A program made the position numbers and the translations under genes. A DNA stretch of 64,000 nt from Anthracocystis setariae (taxonomy: Eukaryota; Basidiomycota; Ustilaginomycetes; Ustilaginales; Ustilaginaceae), in NCBI GenBank assembly GCA_928724745.1, contig CAKMXJ010000002.1, forward strand, positions 1,550,001-1,614,000, written 5' to 3'. The notes beneath the pieces were generated by a model, which did not search any database, had not been told where the DNA came from, and saw only the letters and a program-made list of their open reading frames with translations. Of the stretch, positions 40,251 through 49,831 are shown in pieces (the stretch's first letter is position 1; each line of letters begins with the position of its first letter).

Positions 40251-41784
40251 TGGTGATAAATGTATCGTCGTTATGCATAGATCTTTCAGGTCAGCAAGAA
40301 GCAGGTCATGAAAGGTCTGTACATTGAACCACGAAAGGAACCGGAAGCGTGGTGATCGTAGCGAATGTGTGTCAGAGCAGAGAGCGAGATAGCAAGGTCC
40401 TGTGTGCCTGGTGATCGATCGGAACCCAAGATTTGGCCGTGGTGTGATGTTGCAAGAATTTGTCGAGTGATTATAAAGAAAACGACGTTGTCGATGGACT
40501 GGCTTGTTTGCGCTGAGGAACGAGACCGACCCTTTAGACAGAAAGGTGGATCCGCACTCTGCTTGATAACTTCATCGAGACAAAGGCTGCAAGACACTGC
40601 TCAGGTGCGGTGATGTGCCTGTCTGTGGTTTCGGGTTGTTTCTGGCGATCTGCGGAAGTGCCCAAATGAGGTTATGCGGAAGGTGGCGCGCTGTAGTGAG
40701 GGCGTCGATAGGTCACCAGATAGGCTGTCAATCTTGCGTCCGTTGGTGTGTGGTACGCTGCACGCGCCAAGCTTGTTTTGGGCGATCGAGTGATTGACAG
40801 ATGAAGTTTATGCCGAGTGGTGGGAGCAGCTGCAAGTCAGATTCGTGTCCCTTGCCACCGCTGTGTAGCGGATCCAATCGAATTTGATCGACAAACGACA
40901 AGGGCGCAACGTGCGAGCCAACTCGTTGACCGGAGCAGAGGAGTGTGGGTGTGTGTATGGTTGACTGCTGCAGGAAAAGGCAGTGAAGATCAAGAGGTAG
41001 TTAGAGCTATGTTGCGGAAGATGCGCTTCCTCCCGCAAGTTTGAGGTGCAAGTGGAAGCGGGACAGCAAAGTGCTGATCCATCTGGATTGTTTGTGGACA
41101 TAGCAGTGAGTGGGGATGGGCAGATGTCGCATGTGCAGCGGCAGAGGCATGAGGATGATGGGACAAAGGAAGAGGGTCAAAGCTCATGCAGAGGCTCGAA
41201 ACCTTGCAAGCGATCGTATTCCAGAGTGTAGCGCACGCGCAGTGAGGGCTGAATTAGGTCGCCGGGAACAAAGGGCTTAAGCGGTTTTCTAGAGCGCCGA
41301 TCTTCCCTTTCTTCTTCTCGCGCAATTGGCTGAAAGCACTGACGCTGCAAGAAACTGTCACCGAGAAGGACAGGAGCGAACTTGATTCAGGGTCATGATG
41401 ATGCTACTTTCGCCAACTCAAATCAACAGAGACCGACACAGAGGTAATGGCTCCACTTTAGCTCTGAAGCATTTTATAGCCAAGCCGCCTTCACGGTTGC
41501 AGCAGCATGACTTTGTTTGGCGGAACACTATACCGAGGTAGCAATGCGTCTTGAGCGAACGAATCGTGCCGAAGCAAGACTCTGATTGTAAAAGATGGCT
41601 GACGTTAGTCATGATCGCTTTGACGACACCTTGCCGCAGCTCATCCGAGACGTCAGACCTGTCAAAAAGGTCACGAGATGTTAGTGCAATTTGCAAATCG
41701 ATCGGGGCCGAGGCCAAGCTGTTATGTCTCAAATCTCATACATCTTTGAGTTTGACTTTAGTAGTGTTGATCTCTCGCGCAGTC

Positions 41785-41790
41785 ACGCGT
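41785..41790. promoter_or_regulatory. ACGCGT MCB box upstream of POL3
   Basis: Perfect MluI cell-cycle box followed by a CGCGC stretch. The same hexamer lies upstream of MCM2 at 4040-4045. Confidence 0.45.
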
Positions 41791-41901
41791 CGCGCATAGT
41801 GCAGCTCGGAGCTTGTACAGAAGAGTCAGAGGAAAGGTAGCAGAAAACCAGCGTGCAAGCTCAGCAGTGTCAGCTGCAACAGGCCAATGAAATCTTGAAT
41901 T

Positions 41902-41918
41902 CTACAGTCACACTGTAG
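41902..41918. promoter_or_regulatory. 17-bp dyad CTACAGT-CAC-ACTGTAG
   Basis: Perfect inverted repeat around CAC, 247 bases before the POL3 ATG, sharing its 15-bp core with 17758-17772. Confidence 0.5.
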
Positions 41919-42164
41919 CTGCTCCACCCGGAACACCCGCCCTTTCCGGACCCTGGCTAAGTTGCTACCTTGGAGCTACTTTTGAACAGCACCGTTCAAC
42001 TTGGTGCTGCTCTCTTCTTGCTCACCATTACCGACGCCATCGACGCCTGCATCGATTGCCTTCGAACCCAAGGGGCTTTCAACATCGGCTGTTGCGCAAC
42101 GAAGTTTAAGCCACTCTGCCTGCAGTGCGGTCCTCAGCGGTCCACTTCCGACGTATCTGTCAGC

Positions 42165-45100
42165 ATGGCGCCCGTCTCTACCGACACGCTCACCAAGCCT
42201 TCGGCGGGTCCGTCGTCGAATAAGCGCAAAGTGGAAGAGCGTCACACGTCCGCATTCACAGACACTCTCAAAAGGCTGAAAGAGGAGGCCGAATCCAACC
42301 AAGAGGTGGACGACCAAGCATTATGGCCTCGACCCTATCTGGAACCCATCGACGTAGACAACGATGCCGTCACCTTTCAGCAGATTGACATCGAAGAACA
42401 TCAAGCAGTCGGTCAGCCTCCCGCCATTCGAATGTATGGTGTTACCATTGAAGGCCATTCAGTGTGCGCTCACATCCACGGCTTCTTGCCTTACTTTTAC
42501 ATTCACGCGCCCCGTGGCTTCACCGCCAACGCTTGCAATGACTTCACCAACCATCTCAACGTCCTCTTTGGCGGTCGCGCCGTTCATAAGACCGAGATGG
42601 TCAGCAAAAAGAGTCTCATGGGCTATGCAGGTCAAGAAAATGTTGCCTTCATCAAACTAACCATTTCCGACCTCCGAAGCGTACCAAAGATCCGCGGCTC
42701 GTTTGAGCGCGGCGAGATTGGCTTCCGTGATCTCTTTACTCCAGGAGACGCCTGCCTCACTTACGAAAACATCGCATATACGCTCCGCTTCATGATCGAC
42801 CTCAAGATCGTCGGCATGAACTGGATCCGCGTACAGGCTGCCAACTACAAGCTTCGTCCCGAAAGCCAAAAAGTCTCGCTTTGCCAGATCGAACTGGACT
42901 GCAGTTACGATGCCATCCTATCACATGCTCCCGACGACGAGTGGTCCAAGATCGCTCCGCTTCGCATCCTCAGCTTCGATATCGAGTGCGCCGGCCGCAA
43001 AGGCGTCTTCCCAGAACCCTCCATCGATCCCGTTATTCAGATCGCCAACATGGTCACACGGCAGGGCGAAGCCACGCCTTTCGTAAAGAACGTCTTTACC
43101 CTCAACACGTGTTCGCACATCGTCGGCAGCCAAGTCCTTTCGTTCAACAAGGAAGTCGACATGCTCGAGGCGTGGACCAAGTTTGTCCAAGAGGTCGATC
43201 CAGACGTGGTCATCGGATACAACATTGCCAACTTCGATTTCCCCTACTTGCTCGATCGCGCCAAGGCGCTCAAGTCGACCAAATTCGCTTATCTCGGTCG
43301 TGAACGGGGTGTCCGCACCGAAGCCAAAGACACCCACTTCTCCTCGAAAGCGTATGGTACTCGCGATTCAAAAAACACCGAACTCCAAGGTCGTCTCCAG
43401 CTGGACATGCTCCAGGTCATGCAGCGCGACTACAAGCTGCGCTCTTACTCGCTCAACTCCGTTTCGTTCGAGTTCCTCGGCGAACAGAAGGAGGACGTGC
43501 ACCACTCTCTCATCACCGAGCTGCAGAACGCCGGTCCAGAGTCTCGTCGACGTCTTGCAGTGTACTGTCTCAAGGACGCCTACCTACCCCAGCGTCTCAT
43601 GGACAAGCTCATGTGCTTCATCAACTACATTGAGATGGCAAGAGTGACGGGCGTGCCGTTCAACTACCTCCTCTCGCGTGGACAGCAGATCAAGGTCGTG
43701 TCGCAGCTCTTCCGCAAGGCCAATGAGGATCATTATCTTGTTCCAGCATACAAAGGCGAGGGCACGGAAGATCAATACGAAGGTGCCACCGTTCTCGAGC
43801 CCAAGGCAGGCTACTATGACCGACCCATCGCCACGCTCGATTTCGCGTCGCTGTATCCTTCCGTCATGATGGCTCACAATCTCTGTTACACCACTCTGCT
43901 CGACAAGAAGACGATCGAGCGTCTCGAACTCAAGGAGAACGAGGACTACGTCGTTACGCCCAACAACAACTACTTTGCCACCAAGAAGCTGCGAAAAGGT
44001 CTTTTGCCTACTGTTCTCGAGAACCTGCTCTCGGCTCGTAAGCGTGCCAAAGCCGACCTCAAAAAGGAAACCGACCCGTTCAAGCGGGCTGTGCTCGACG
44101 GTCGTCAGTTGGCTCTCAAGATCAGCGCCAACTCCGTGTACGGCTTCACAGGTGCCACGATCGGGAAACTACCTTGTCTCGAGATTTCCATGAGTACCAC
44201 TGCTTATGGTCGACAGATGATCGAGCAGACCAAGGCTCACGTGGAAAAGCACTACACGATCGCCAATGGCTACGAGCACGACGCCGAAGTCGTCTATGGT
44301 GACACCGATTCCGTCATGATCAAATTCGGCGTTCCGGACCTGGCGAAAGCGATGGAATTGGGAGCCGAAGCGGCCGGCCTGGTGTCCAAAACGTTTGTCG
44401 ACCCCATCAAGCTCGAATTCGAAAAGGTCTACTTCCCGTACTTGCTCATCAGCAAGAAGCGCTACGCTGGTCTGTACTGGACACGCCCAGACAAGTACGA
44501 CAAGATGGACACCAAGGGAATCGAGACGGTGCGACGTGACAACTGCCGACTAGTCCAGACCGTGATTGATACGTGCTTACGAAAGATGCTGATCGATCGC
44601 GACGTCAAGGGAGCTGAAGAGTATGCCAAGAACATCATCTCGGACCTGCTTCAAAACAAGGTGGATATGTCGCAGCTCGTCATCACCAAGGCGTTGGCCA
44701 AGTCGGACTACGCGGCCAAACAGGCGCATGTTGAGCTGGCGGAACGGATGCGAAAGCGTGATCCAGGCTCGGCACCCGCGCTCGGTGACCGTGTGGCCTA
44801 CGTGATTGTCAAGGGCGCAAAGGGAGCAGCGGCGTACGAACGCTCGGAAGACCCGATCTACGTGCTGGATCACAACATCCCCATCGACACGCGATACTAC
44901 CTCGAGAACCAGCTGGCCAAGCCGCTTCTGCGTATCTTTGAGCCCATCATGGGACCTAAATCGAGCACCATGCTGAACGGCGAACATACACGAGTCGTTC
45001 AGGTTGCTACGTCGAACGTGGGTGCGCTCATGAAGTTTGCGGTCAAGACGGTGCAGTGTCTCGGTTGCCGAACGCCGCTACGAGACCAGAACGCACCGGT

Positions 45101-45338
45101 GTGCAAAAACTGTCGGCCAAAAGTGGCTCAGCTGTATCACGAGAAGCTGGCAAGATCATCGGCGCTAGAGGTCGAATTTGCAAGATTGTGGACTTGCTGT
45201 CAGCGATGCCAGGGCAGTCTGGCACAGGATGTGCTGTGTACCAACAAAGACTGCCCGATCTTTTTCAAGAGAAAGCGTGCTCAGAAGGATGTCGAAGACG
45301 CCGTGAATGTGGTGCAGAGGTTCGATACCACCTGGTAG
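42165..45338 (+). CDS. POL3: DNA polymerase delta catalytic subunit
   Basis: Lagging-strand and repair polymerase with proofreading exonuclease; nuclear. Intronless, 1057 residues from MAPVSTDTLTKP; the frame is open 195 bases further upstream but without ATG. Exonuclease motif FDIECAG with Asp 272, polymerase motif A DFASLYPSVM with Asp 559, motif B KISANSVYGFTGA, motif C YGDTDSVMI from Tyr 711. The C-terminus has both cysteine clusters: CLGCRTPLRDQNAPVCKNC (CysA, PCNA side) and CQRCQGSLAQDVLCTNKDC (CysB, the iron-sulfur cluster that binds the accessory subunit). Length is close to the yeast enzyme. Confidence 0.97.
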   Translation: MAPVSTDTLTKPSAGPSSNKRKVEERHTSAFTDTLKRLKEEAESNQEVDDQALWPRPYLEPIDVDNDAVTFQQIDIEEHQAVGQPPAIRMYGVTIEGHSVCAHIHGFLPYFYIHAPRGFTANACNDFTNHLNVLFGGRAVHKTEMVSKKSLMGYAGQENVAFIKLTISDLRSVPKIRGSFERGEIGFRDLFTPGDACLTYENIAYTLRFMIDLKIVGMNWIRVQAANYKLRPESQKVSLCQIELDCSYDAILSHAPDDEWSKIAPLRILSFDIECAGRKGVFPEPSIDPVIQIANMVTRQGEATPFVKNVFTLNTCSHIVGSQVLSFNKEVDMLEAWTKFVQEVDPDVVIGYNIANFDFPYLLDRAKALKSTKFAYLGRERGVRTEAKDTHFSSKAYGTRDSKNTELQGRLQLDMLQVMQRDYKLRSYSLNSVSFEFLGEQKEDVHHSLITELQNAGPESRRRLAVYCLKDAYLPQRLMDKLMCFINYIEMARVTGVPFNYLLSRGQQIKVVSQLFRKANEDHYLVPAYKGEGTEDQYEGATVLEPKAGYYDRPIATLDFASLYPSVMMAHNLCYTTLLDKKTIERLELKENEDYVVTPNNNYFATKKLRKGLLPTVLENLLSARKRAKADLKKETDPFKRAVLDGRQLALKISANSVYGFTGATIGKLPCLEISMSTTAYGRQMIEQTKAHVEKHYTIANGYEHDAEVVYGDTDSVMIKFGVPDLAKAMELGAEAAGLVSKTFVDPIKLEFEKVYFPYLLISKKRYAGLYWTRPDKYDKMDTKGIETVRRDNCRLVQTVIDTCLRKMLIDRDVKGAEEYAKNIISDLLQNKVDMSQLVITKALAKSDYAAKQAHVELAERMRKRDPGSAPALGDRVAYVIVKGAKGAAAYERSEDPIYVLDHNIPIDTRYYLENQLAKPLLRIFEPIMGPKSSTMLNGEHTRVVQVATSNVGALMKFAVKTVQCLGCRTPLRDQNAPVCKNCRPKVAQLYHEKLARSSALEVEFARLWTCCQRCQGSLAQDVLCTNKDCPIFFKRKRAQKDVEDAVNVVQRFDTTW

Positions 45339-45456
45339 CATTTGTAGCGAGCCAAGACACAGTCGCACAATCCAATTCTTGGAAACATATGATGATGAAA
45401 CGTTTTGTTCTTTTTTTGAAGCTCGAGAGTGGCGTGATGACGATACAGCAGGACGA

Positions 45457-47034
45457 TCAAAGCTTGGCGCCATCCTTTCTGAGGAAGGTAGCGGCGACGT
45501 TTTTTCTCTGGATCTTGCCTGTTGCTGTCTTGGGAATGGCGTCGGTGATCCAGATTCGTTCGGGGATCTTGAACTTGGTGAGCTTGCCTTGCATGGCTTG
45601 CTGGATCTGCTCTTCGCCGAGCTTGCCCTGCTGGTCTTTGTGGAGGATGACGACAGCGCCGACCTTTTCGCCATAGAGTTTGTCTGGCATGGCAAAGGAG
45701 ACTGCCTCCTTGACGCCCTCGACCGCAAGCAAAGCGGCATCGACTTCAAGAGGAGAAATCTTCTCACCGGATCGGTTGATGAGTTCCTTGATGCGGCCGA
45801 CGAGTTCAACGTATCCATCTGCATCCTTGCGGCCTTGGTCACCGGTGCGGAAGAAGCCGTCGTTTTCGGGTGTGCGGACAAAGGACTCGGCATTGGCCTT
45901 GGGGTTGTTGAGGTAGCCTTTGGTGACATTTGCGCCTCGAACGCACACTTCGCCGATGGTGCCTCGGGCCACTTCATAACCCTGTTCGTCGAGGATGCGG
46001 ATCTCGACGCCGTGACCGATGCCAACGGTGCCGGGCTTGCGTTTGGCGGGAGGGAGCGGATTCGAGGTCATCTGGTGTGCAGCTTCGGTCATGGCGTAAG
46101 CTTCGAGGACGGGAGCCTTGAAAGTGTTTTCAATCTGATGAAAGGTAGCCGGGGAAAGCGCGGACGAGCAAGATCGGATGAAGCGGAGTTTGGGAAGCGG
46201 GTTAGGGATGGGAGAGTTGAGCAACATCTGGTGAATGGTCGGGACGGCCGTGTACCAGTTGCACTGATTGGTCGAGAGCTCGGACCAGAAGACGGTCGCG
46301 GAGAACTTAGGTGGGATGACAGCACTACCGCCGGACAGCAGGGTGGCTAGGAGGCCACAGAGAAGACCGTGGACGTGGAAGAGAGGCATGACGAGGTAGG
46401 TACGGTCTGCTGGAGTGAGGTTGTAGGTGGAGATGATGTTGCCCATGGTGGTGTAGAGGTTTCTGTGCGTCAGAGGGACGCCTTTGGGTCTACCGGTAGT
46501 ACCACTGGTGTGCAAGACGAGGGCAACGTCATCATCCTGAGGCTTCCTGATCTGACTTTTGGTTGCGACCTTGCTGCCATCTGGCTTGATCAGCGAGACG
46601 CTGCCATTGTTGGTGGGGTCGAACACAATCTCGACGATCTGAACGCCTCCAACCTTGTTGGCTGCAGCGACTGCAGGGTGGCCTGCCTTGATCGCTCCGC
46701 GTGGAAGCAAGAGGAGCTTGGATTGGGTGTCTTGAAGGTAGAATTCGACCTCGCCCTGGGAGTAGTTGGGGTTCAACGGCGCAGCAACTAACCTTTCGGC
46801 ACCGGTGGCAAGGAAAGCGAGGGTGAATTCGATGCCATTGACCAGGGAGGAGCTGACAGATGCACCAGGTGGGAGATCAAAGCTAGCGAGCTGGTGCTGA
46901 AGGTCGATGACGAGGCTGTGGAGACGGTGGTAGGAAAAGGTGAAAGGAGTGGGCGAGGAGGCTGGAAGGATGATAGCTGCGGTGGTAGCCTCCAAGCCCT
47001 GACGAGGGGCAAAGACGGACATGAGATTGGCCAT
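45457..47034 (-). CDS. Peroxisomal Pcs60-type acyl/oxalyl-CoA synthetase
   Basis: AMP-forming CoA ligase. 525 residues, intronless, starting at MANLMSVFAPRQGLEATTAA; the frame extends upstream only without ATG. ATP-binding signature LHTSGTTGRPKGVPLTH, then LFHVHGLLCGLL, YAMTEAAHQM, FFRTGDQGRKDADGY, GRIKELINRSGEKISP and the C-terminal catalytic Lys region PKTATGKIQRK. The C-terminus is GAKL, a type 1 peroxisome signal. The block MTEAAHQMTSNPLPP is typical of the Pcs60/AAE3 oxalyl-CoA synthetase branch, though other substrates are possible. Divergent from NOP2 and convergent with POL3. Confidence 0.9.
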   Translation of the reverse strand: MANLMSVFAPRQGLEATTAAIILPASSPTPFTFSYHRLHSLVIDLQHQLASFDLPPGASVSSSLVNGIEFTLAFLATGAERLVAAPLNPNYSQGEVEFYLQDTQSKLLLLPRGAIKAGHPAVAAANKVGGVQIVEIVFDPTNNGSVSLIKPDGSKVATKSQIRKPQDDDVALVLHTSGTTGRPKGVPLTHRNLYTTMGNIISTYNLTPADRTYLVMPLFHVHGLLCGLLATLLSGGSAVIPPKFSATVFWSELSTNQCNWYTAVPTIHQMLLNSPIPNPLPKLRFIRSCSSALSPATFHQIENTFKAPVLEAYAMTEAAHQMTSNPLPPAKRKPGTVGIGHGVEIRILDEQGYEVARGTIGEVCVRGANVTKGYLNNPKANAESFVRTPENDGFFRTGDQGRKDADGYVELVGRIKELINRSGEKISPLEVDAALLAVEGVKEAVSFAMPDKLYGEKVGAVVILHKDQQGKLGEEQIQQAMQGKLTKFKIPERIWITDAIPKTATGKIQRKNVAATFLRKDGAKL

Positions 47035-47542
47035 GTTGAATCCGGATGAAGCGATGATGTCTCCAAGGTAAAAAAGGCGGAGATGGCCAAGAGGAAAAGG
47101 AACCAAACTAGTTGTTGGTCAAGGCCAATTCTTAGATAGCTTTGATGTCTGTGCCAAAGTGAACTTGTTGGCGGTGACGGCTGAACGGCTGGACGGATGC
47201 ACCGACGGCAATCGGCGTCGTTCGGCTATACTTTCCCTCAACGACGGCTTATCCGTCTGTCGCCTTTTTTTTCTAAACGATGTTGAGCTGATATAACTAA
47301 CAAGTATGCTGTGTTTTTAATTTTCTTTTTCGGAAAATTTTGCTGCTGCTGTGACACTAACACTCTCTTCTCTGAGAGTTTTTGGCGCTGATATGCACGA
47401 GCACTCCAAATTTTTGCCAAAAAAAAAGGTGGAAATTTTACACAGTCGGACCCTCGTCCGAGCTTTCTTCTTGAACGTTGTCGCTGACACTGTCCACTCT
47501 TGACCCCTGCCATCACCAACATACACACACATCGAATTCACC
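47035..47542. promoter_or_regulatory. Divergent promoter Pcs60-like / NOP2
   Basis: 508 bases with an A/T-rich middle (47270-47440). No specific element recognised. Confidence 0.35.
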
Positions 47543-49473
47543 ATGGGTCGCAGAGCAAAGAACAAGCAGGCACCACCTCAGCCTTTGCCCGAGGACCGTC
47601 CACTCAACAAGGGCAAACGCAAGGCTCAGGAGTCTGCCGCGCCAGCCAAGAAACCCAAGACTTCGGCCACGTCGGCTTCAACTTCGAGGGCAACCAACGG
47701 CATAACTCGCCCATCTGCTTCAGCGAGCCGTTCGTCAAAAGGTTCCAGCATCAAAGCTAGCACAAATGGAATAGCTAAGCCCAAGACTCGTCGCGAAATA
47801 GAGCAGGAACAGGAAGAGGAAGAGGAAGAGGAAGAGGAAGAGGAAGAGGAAGAGGAAGACGACGGCGACCTCGAGGAGGAATTCGAGGAGGAGGACGAAG
47901 AGGAAAAGGAAGAAGAAGAAGAAGAAGAGGAGGAGGAGGAGGAGGAGGTGGAGGAGGAGGAGGATGCATTGGAAGCACTTGGGCTGCCTAAGAATGGCAA
48001 GCTCACAGAGAGGCAACGCAAAAAGGCGCTTGCTGAGGCTGAGCGACTCGAAGAACTTCTCAAGAGCCAGGGTTTTTCCCTCGATTCTGACGATGACGAG
48101 CAGGAGGGTGAAGATGACTTTGACGATGACGAACAAGACCAGGGTTCCGAGCAAGAGCTTGGCGACGAGTTCGATCTTGGAAGCGATGCAGAAGATATTG
48201 AGGAAGGTGACGAGGTAGAGCTCAGTGAGGAGGACGAAGACGAGGACGAAGACGAAGACGAAGACGAGGATGACGAGCAAGGCAGCGAAGTCGAGGGCAA
48301 CGAATTCATGCTGCCAACGCTAGAGGAGCGCGAAGCCGAAAAGATGCGTGGTGCCGACCTCCAGCTGGTTCACATGCGCATCCAGGAGATCGTCACTGTC
48401 CTCTCCAACTTCAAGAAGCTGGCCGTTGACGGTCGCTCCCGCTCCGAGTACGTCGAGCAACTTCTCGCCGACATCTGCACTTACTACGGCTACAATGCTT
48501 TCCTTGCCGAGAAACTCTTTGAGCTCTTCACTCCCGCCGAGGCCATCGAATTCTTCGAAGCGAACGAGACTCCTCGTCCCGTCACAATCCGTGCCAACAC
48601 TCTGCGCACAAGACGTAGAGATCTTGCACAGGCCCTCATCAACCGTGGTGTCAACCTCGAGCCCATCGGCGCATGGTCCAAGGTCGGTCTTCAGGTGTTC
48701 GAGTCGAGCGTGCCCATCGGTGCCACGCCCGAGTACTTGGCCGGTCACTACATGCTTCAGGCCGCATCCTCTTTCCTGCCGTGTATCGCACTTGCACCTC
48801 AACCCAACGAGCGCGTGCTCGACATGGCTTCGGCGCCAGGTGGAAAGTCGACCTACCTGTCCGCGCTCATGCAAAACACCGGTACCGTCTTTGCCAACGA
48901 CTCGAACAAGAACCGTATCAAGTCTCTGGTTGCCAACATCCACCGTCTTGGTTGCAAAAACGTCGTTGTCTGCAACTACGACGGCCGTCAATTCCCCAAG
49001 GTGATTGGCGGCTTTGACCGTGTTCTGCTCGATTCGCCATGCTCAGGTACCGGTGTCATCCACAAAGATCAGTCAGTCAAGGTCAACAAGTCCGAGCGCG
49101 ACTTTGCCCTGCTTACCCACCTCCAGAAGCAACTTCTTCTGTGTGCCATTGACTCGGTCAACCCGCGTTCAAGCACGGGTGGCTACGTTGTCTACTCGAC
49201 CTGCTCGGTCATGGTGGAAGAAAACGAAGAGGTTGTTCAGTACGCCCTGCGCAAGAGGAGCAACGTCAAAATCGTCGACACGGGCATTCAATTTGGTCGG
49301 GATGGATTCAAGTCGTTTGGTCGATCCAAGTTTGACGATCGAATGGTGTATGCCAGACGTATCTTCCCGCACGTGCACAACTTGGACGGTTTCTTCGTCT
49401 GCAAGCTCAAGGTCAACCCACCTTCCACCAACAAGGAGGCCAACGCTGACAAGAAGGAAACCAAGTCAACAGC

Positions 49474-49505
<32 letters not shown>

Positions 49506-49627
49506 ACGCGGATGACCAAGACGATGCTGAGAACGTCGTGGCAGATGACGGTCTCGTCTCACTCGACAATCCCGACGATCAGAAGCTGATGCAAAAATCG
49601 TTGAAAAAGGCAAAAACTCGCCGTTGA
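47543..49627 (+). CDS. NOP2: NOP2, 25S rRNA cytosine-C5 methyltransferase
   Basis: Nucleolar m5C methyltransferase needed for 60S subunit formation. Intronless, 694 residues. Basic N-terminus, then a very long Glu/Asp region (about residues 85-260, GAGGAA/GACGAA repeats at 47810-48285). Catalytic domain: RANTLRTRRRDLAQALI, PIGATPEYLAGHYMLQAASS, SAM-binding DMASAPGGKSTYLSALM, motif IV DSPCSGTGVI with Cys 500, and motif VI STCSVMVEEN with Cys 554, the two cysteines expected for RNA m5C enzymes. FDDRMVYARRIFPHVHNLDG and FFVCKL close the domain. A short GCC-GTC repeat encodes AVAVAVAV near the C-terminus (49480-49505). Confidence 0.95.
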
Positions 49628-49831
49628 TCGTTCACTCAATCACACCTTGCCTCGTCGCTCATACCACGTCTGTCCTTGTATGCAATTCAACTTCTTGAAA
49701 ACCCTCACCACAGCCTTGACCGAAAGTATTCACAAGTAAGAAAATGGAGGTGGAGGTTTCCAGACATGGGATTCCAGGTCAGATTATAGCGCATAACCGG
49801 CGATTTGACAATTGTCGTATGCGTGTGCCGT

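Larger units (their letters stand above)
40251..42164. promoter_or_regulatory. Long divergent promoter HMG factor / POL3
   Basis: 1.9 kb without a convincing gene. It contains ACAAAGGA (41163-41170) and ACAAAGGG (41268-41275), similar to the pheromone-response element bound by Prf1 in Ustilago; an ACGCGT MCB box (41785-41790) 375 bases before the POL3 ATG; and the dyad at 41902-41918. Confidence 0.5.

Noticed and set aside
45307..46350. 347-codon plus-strand frame opposite the CoA ligase
   Set aside because: Shadow; overlaps the conserved ligase core.
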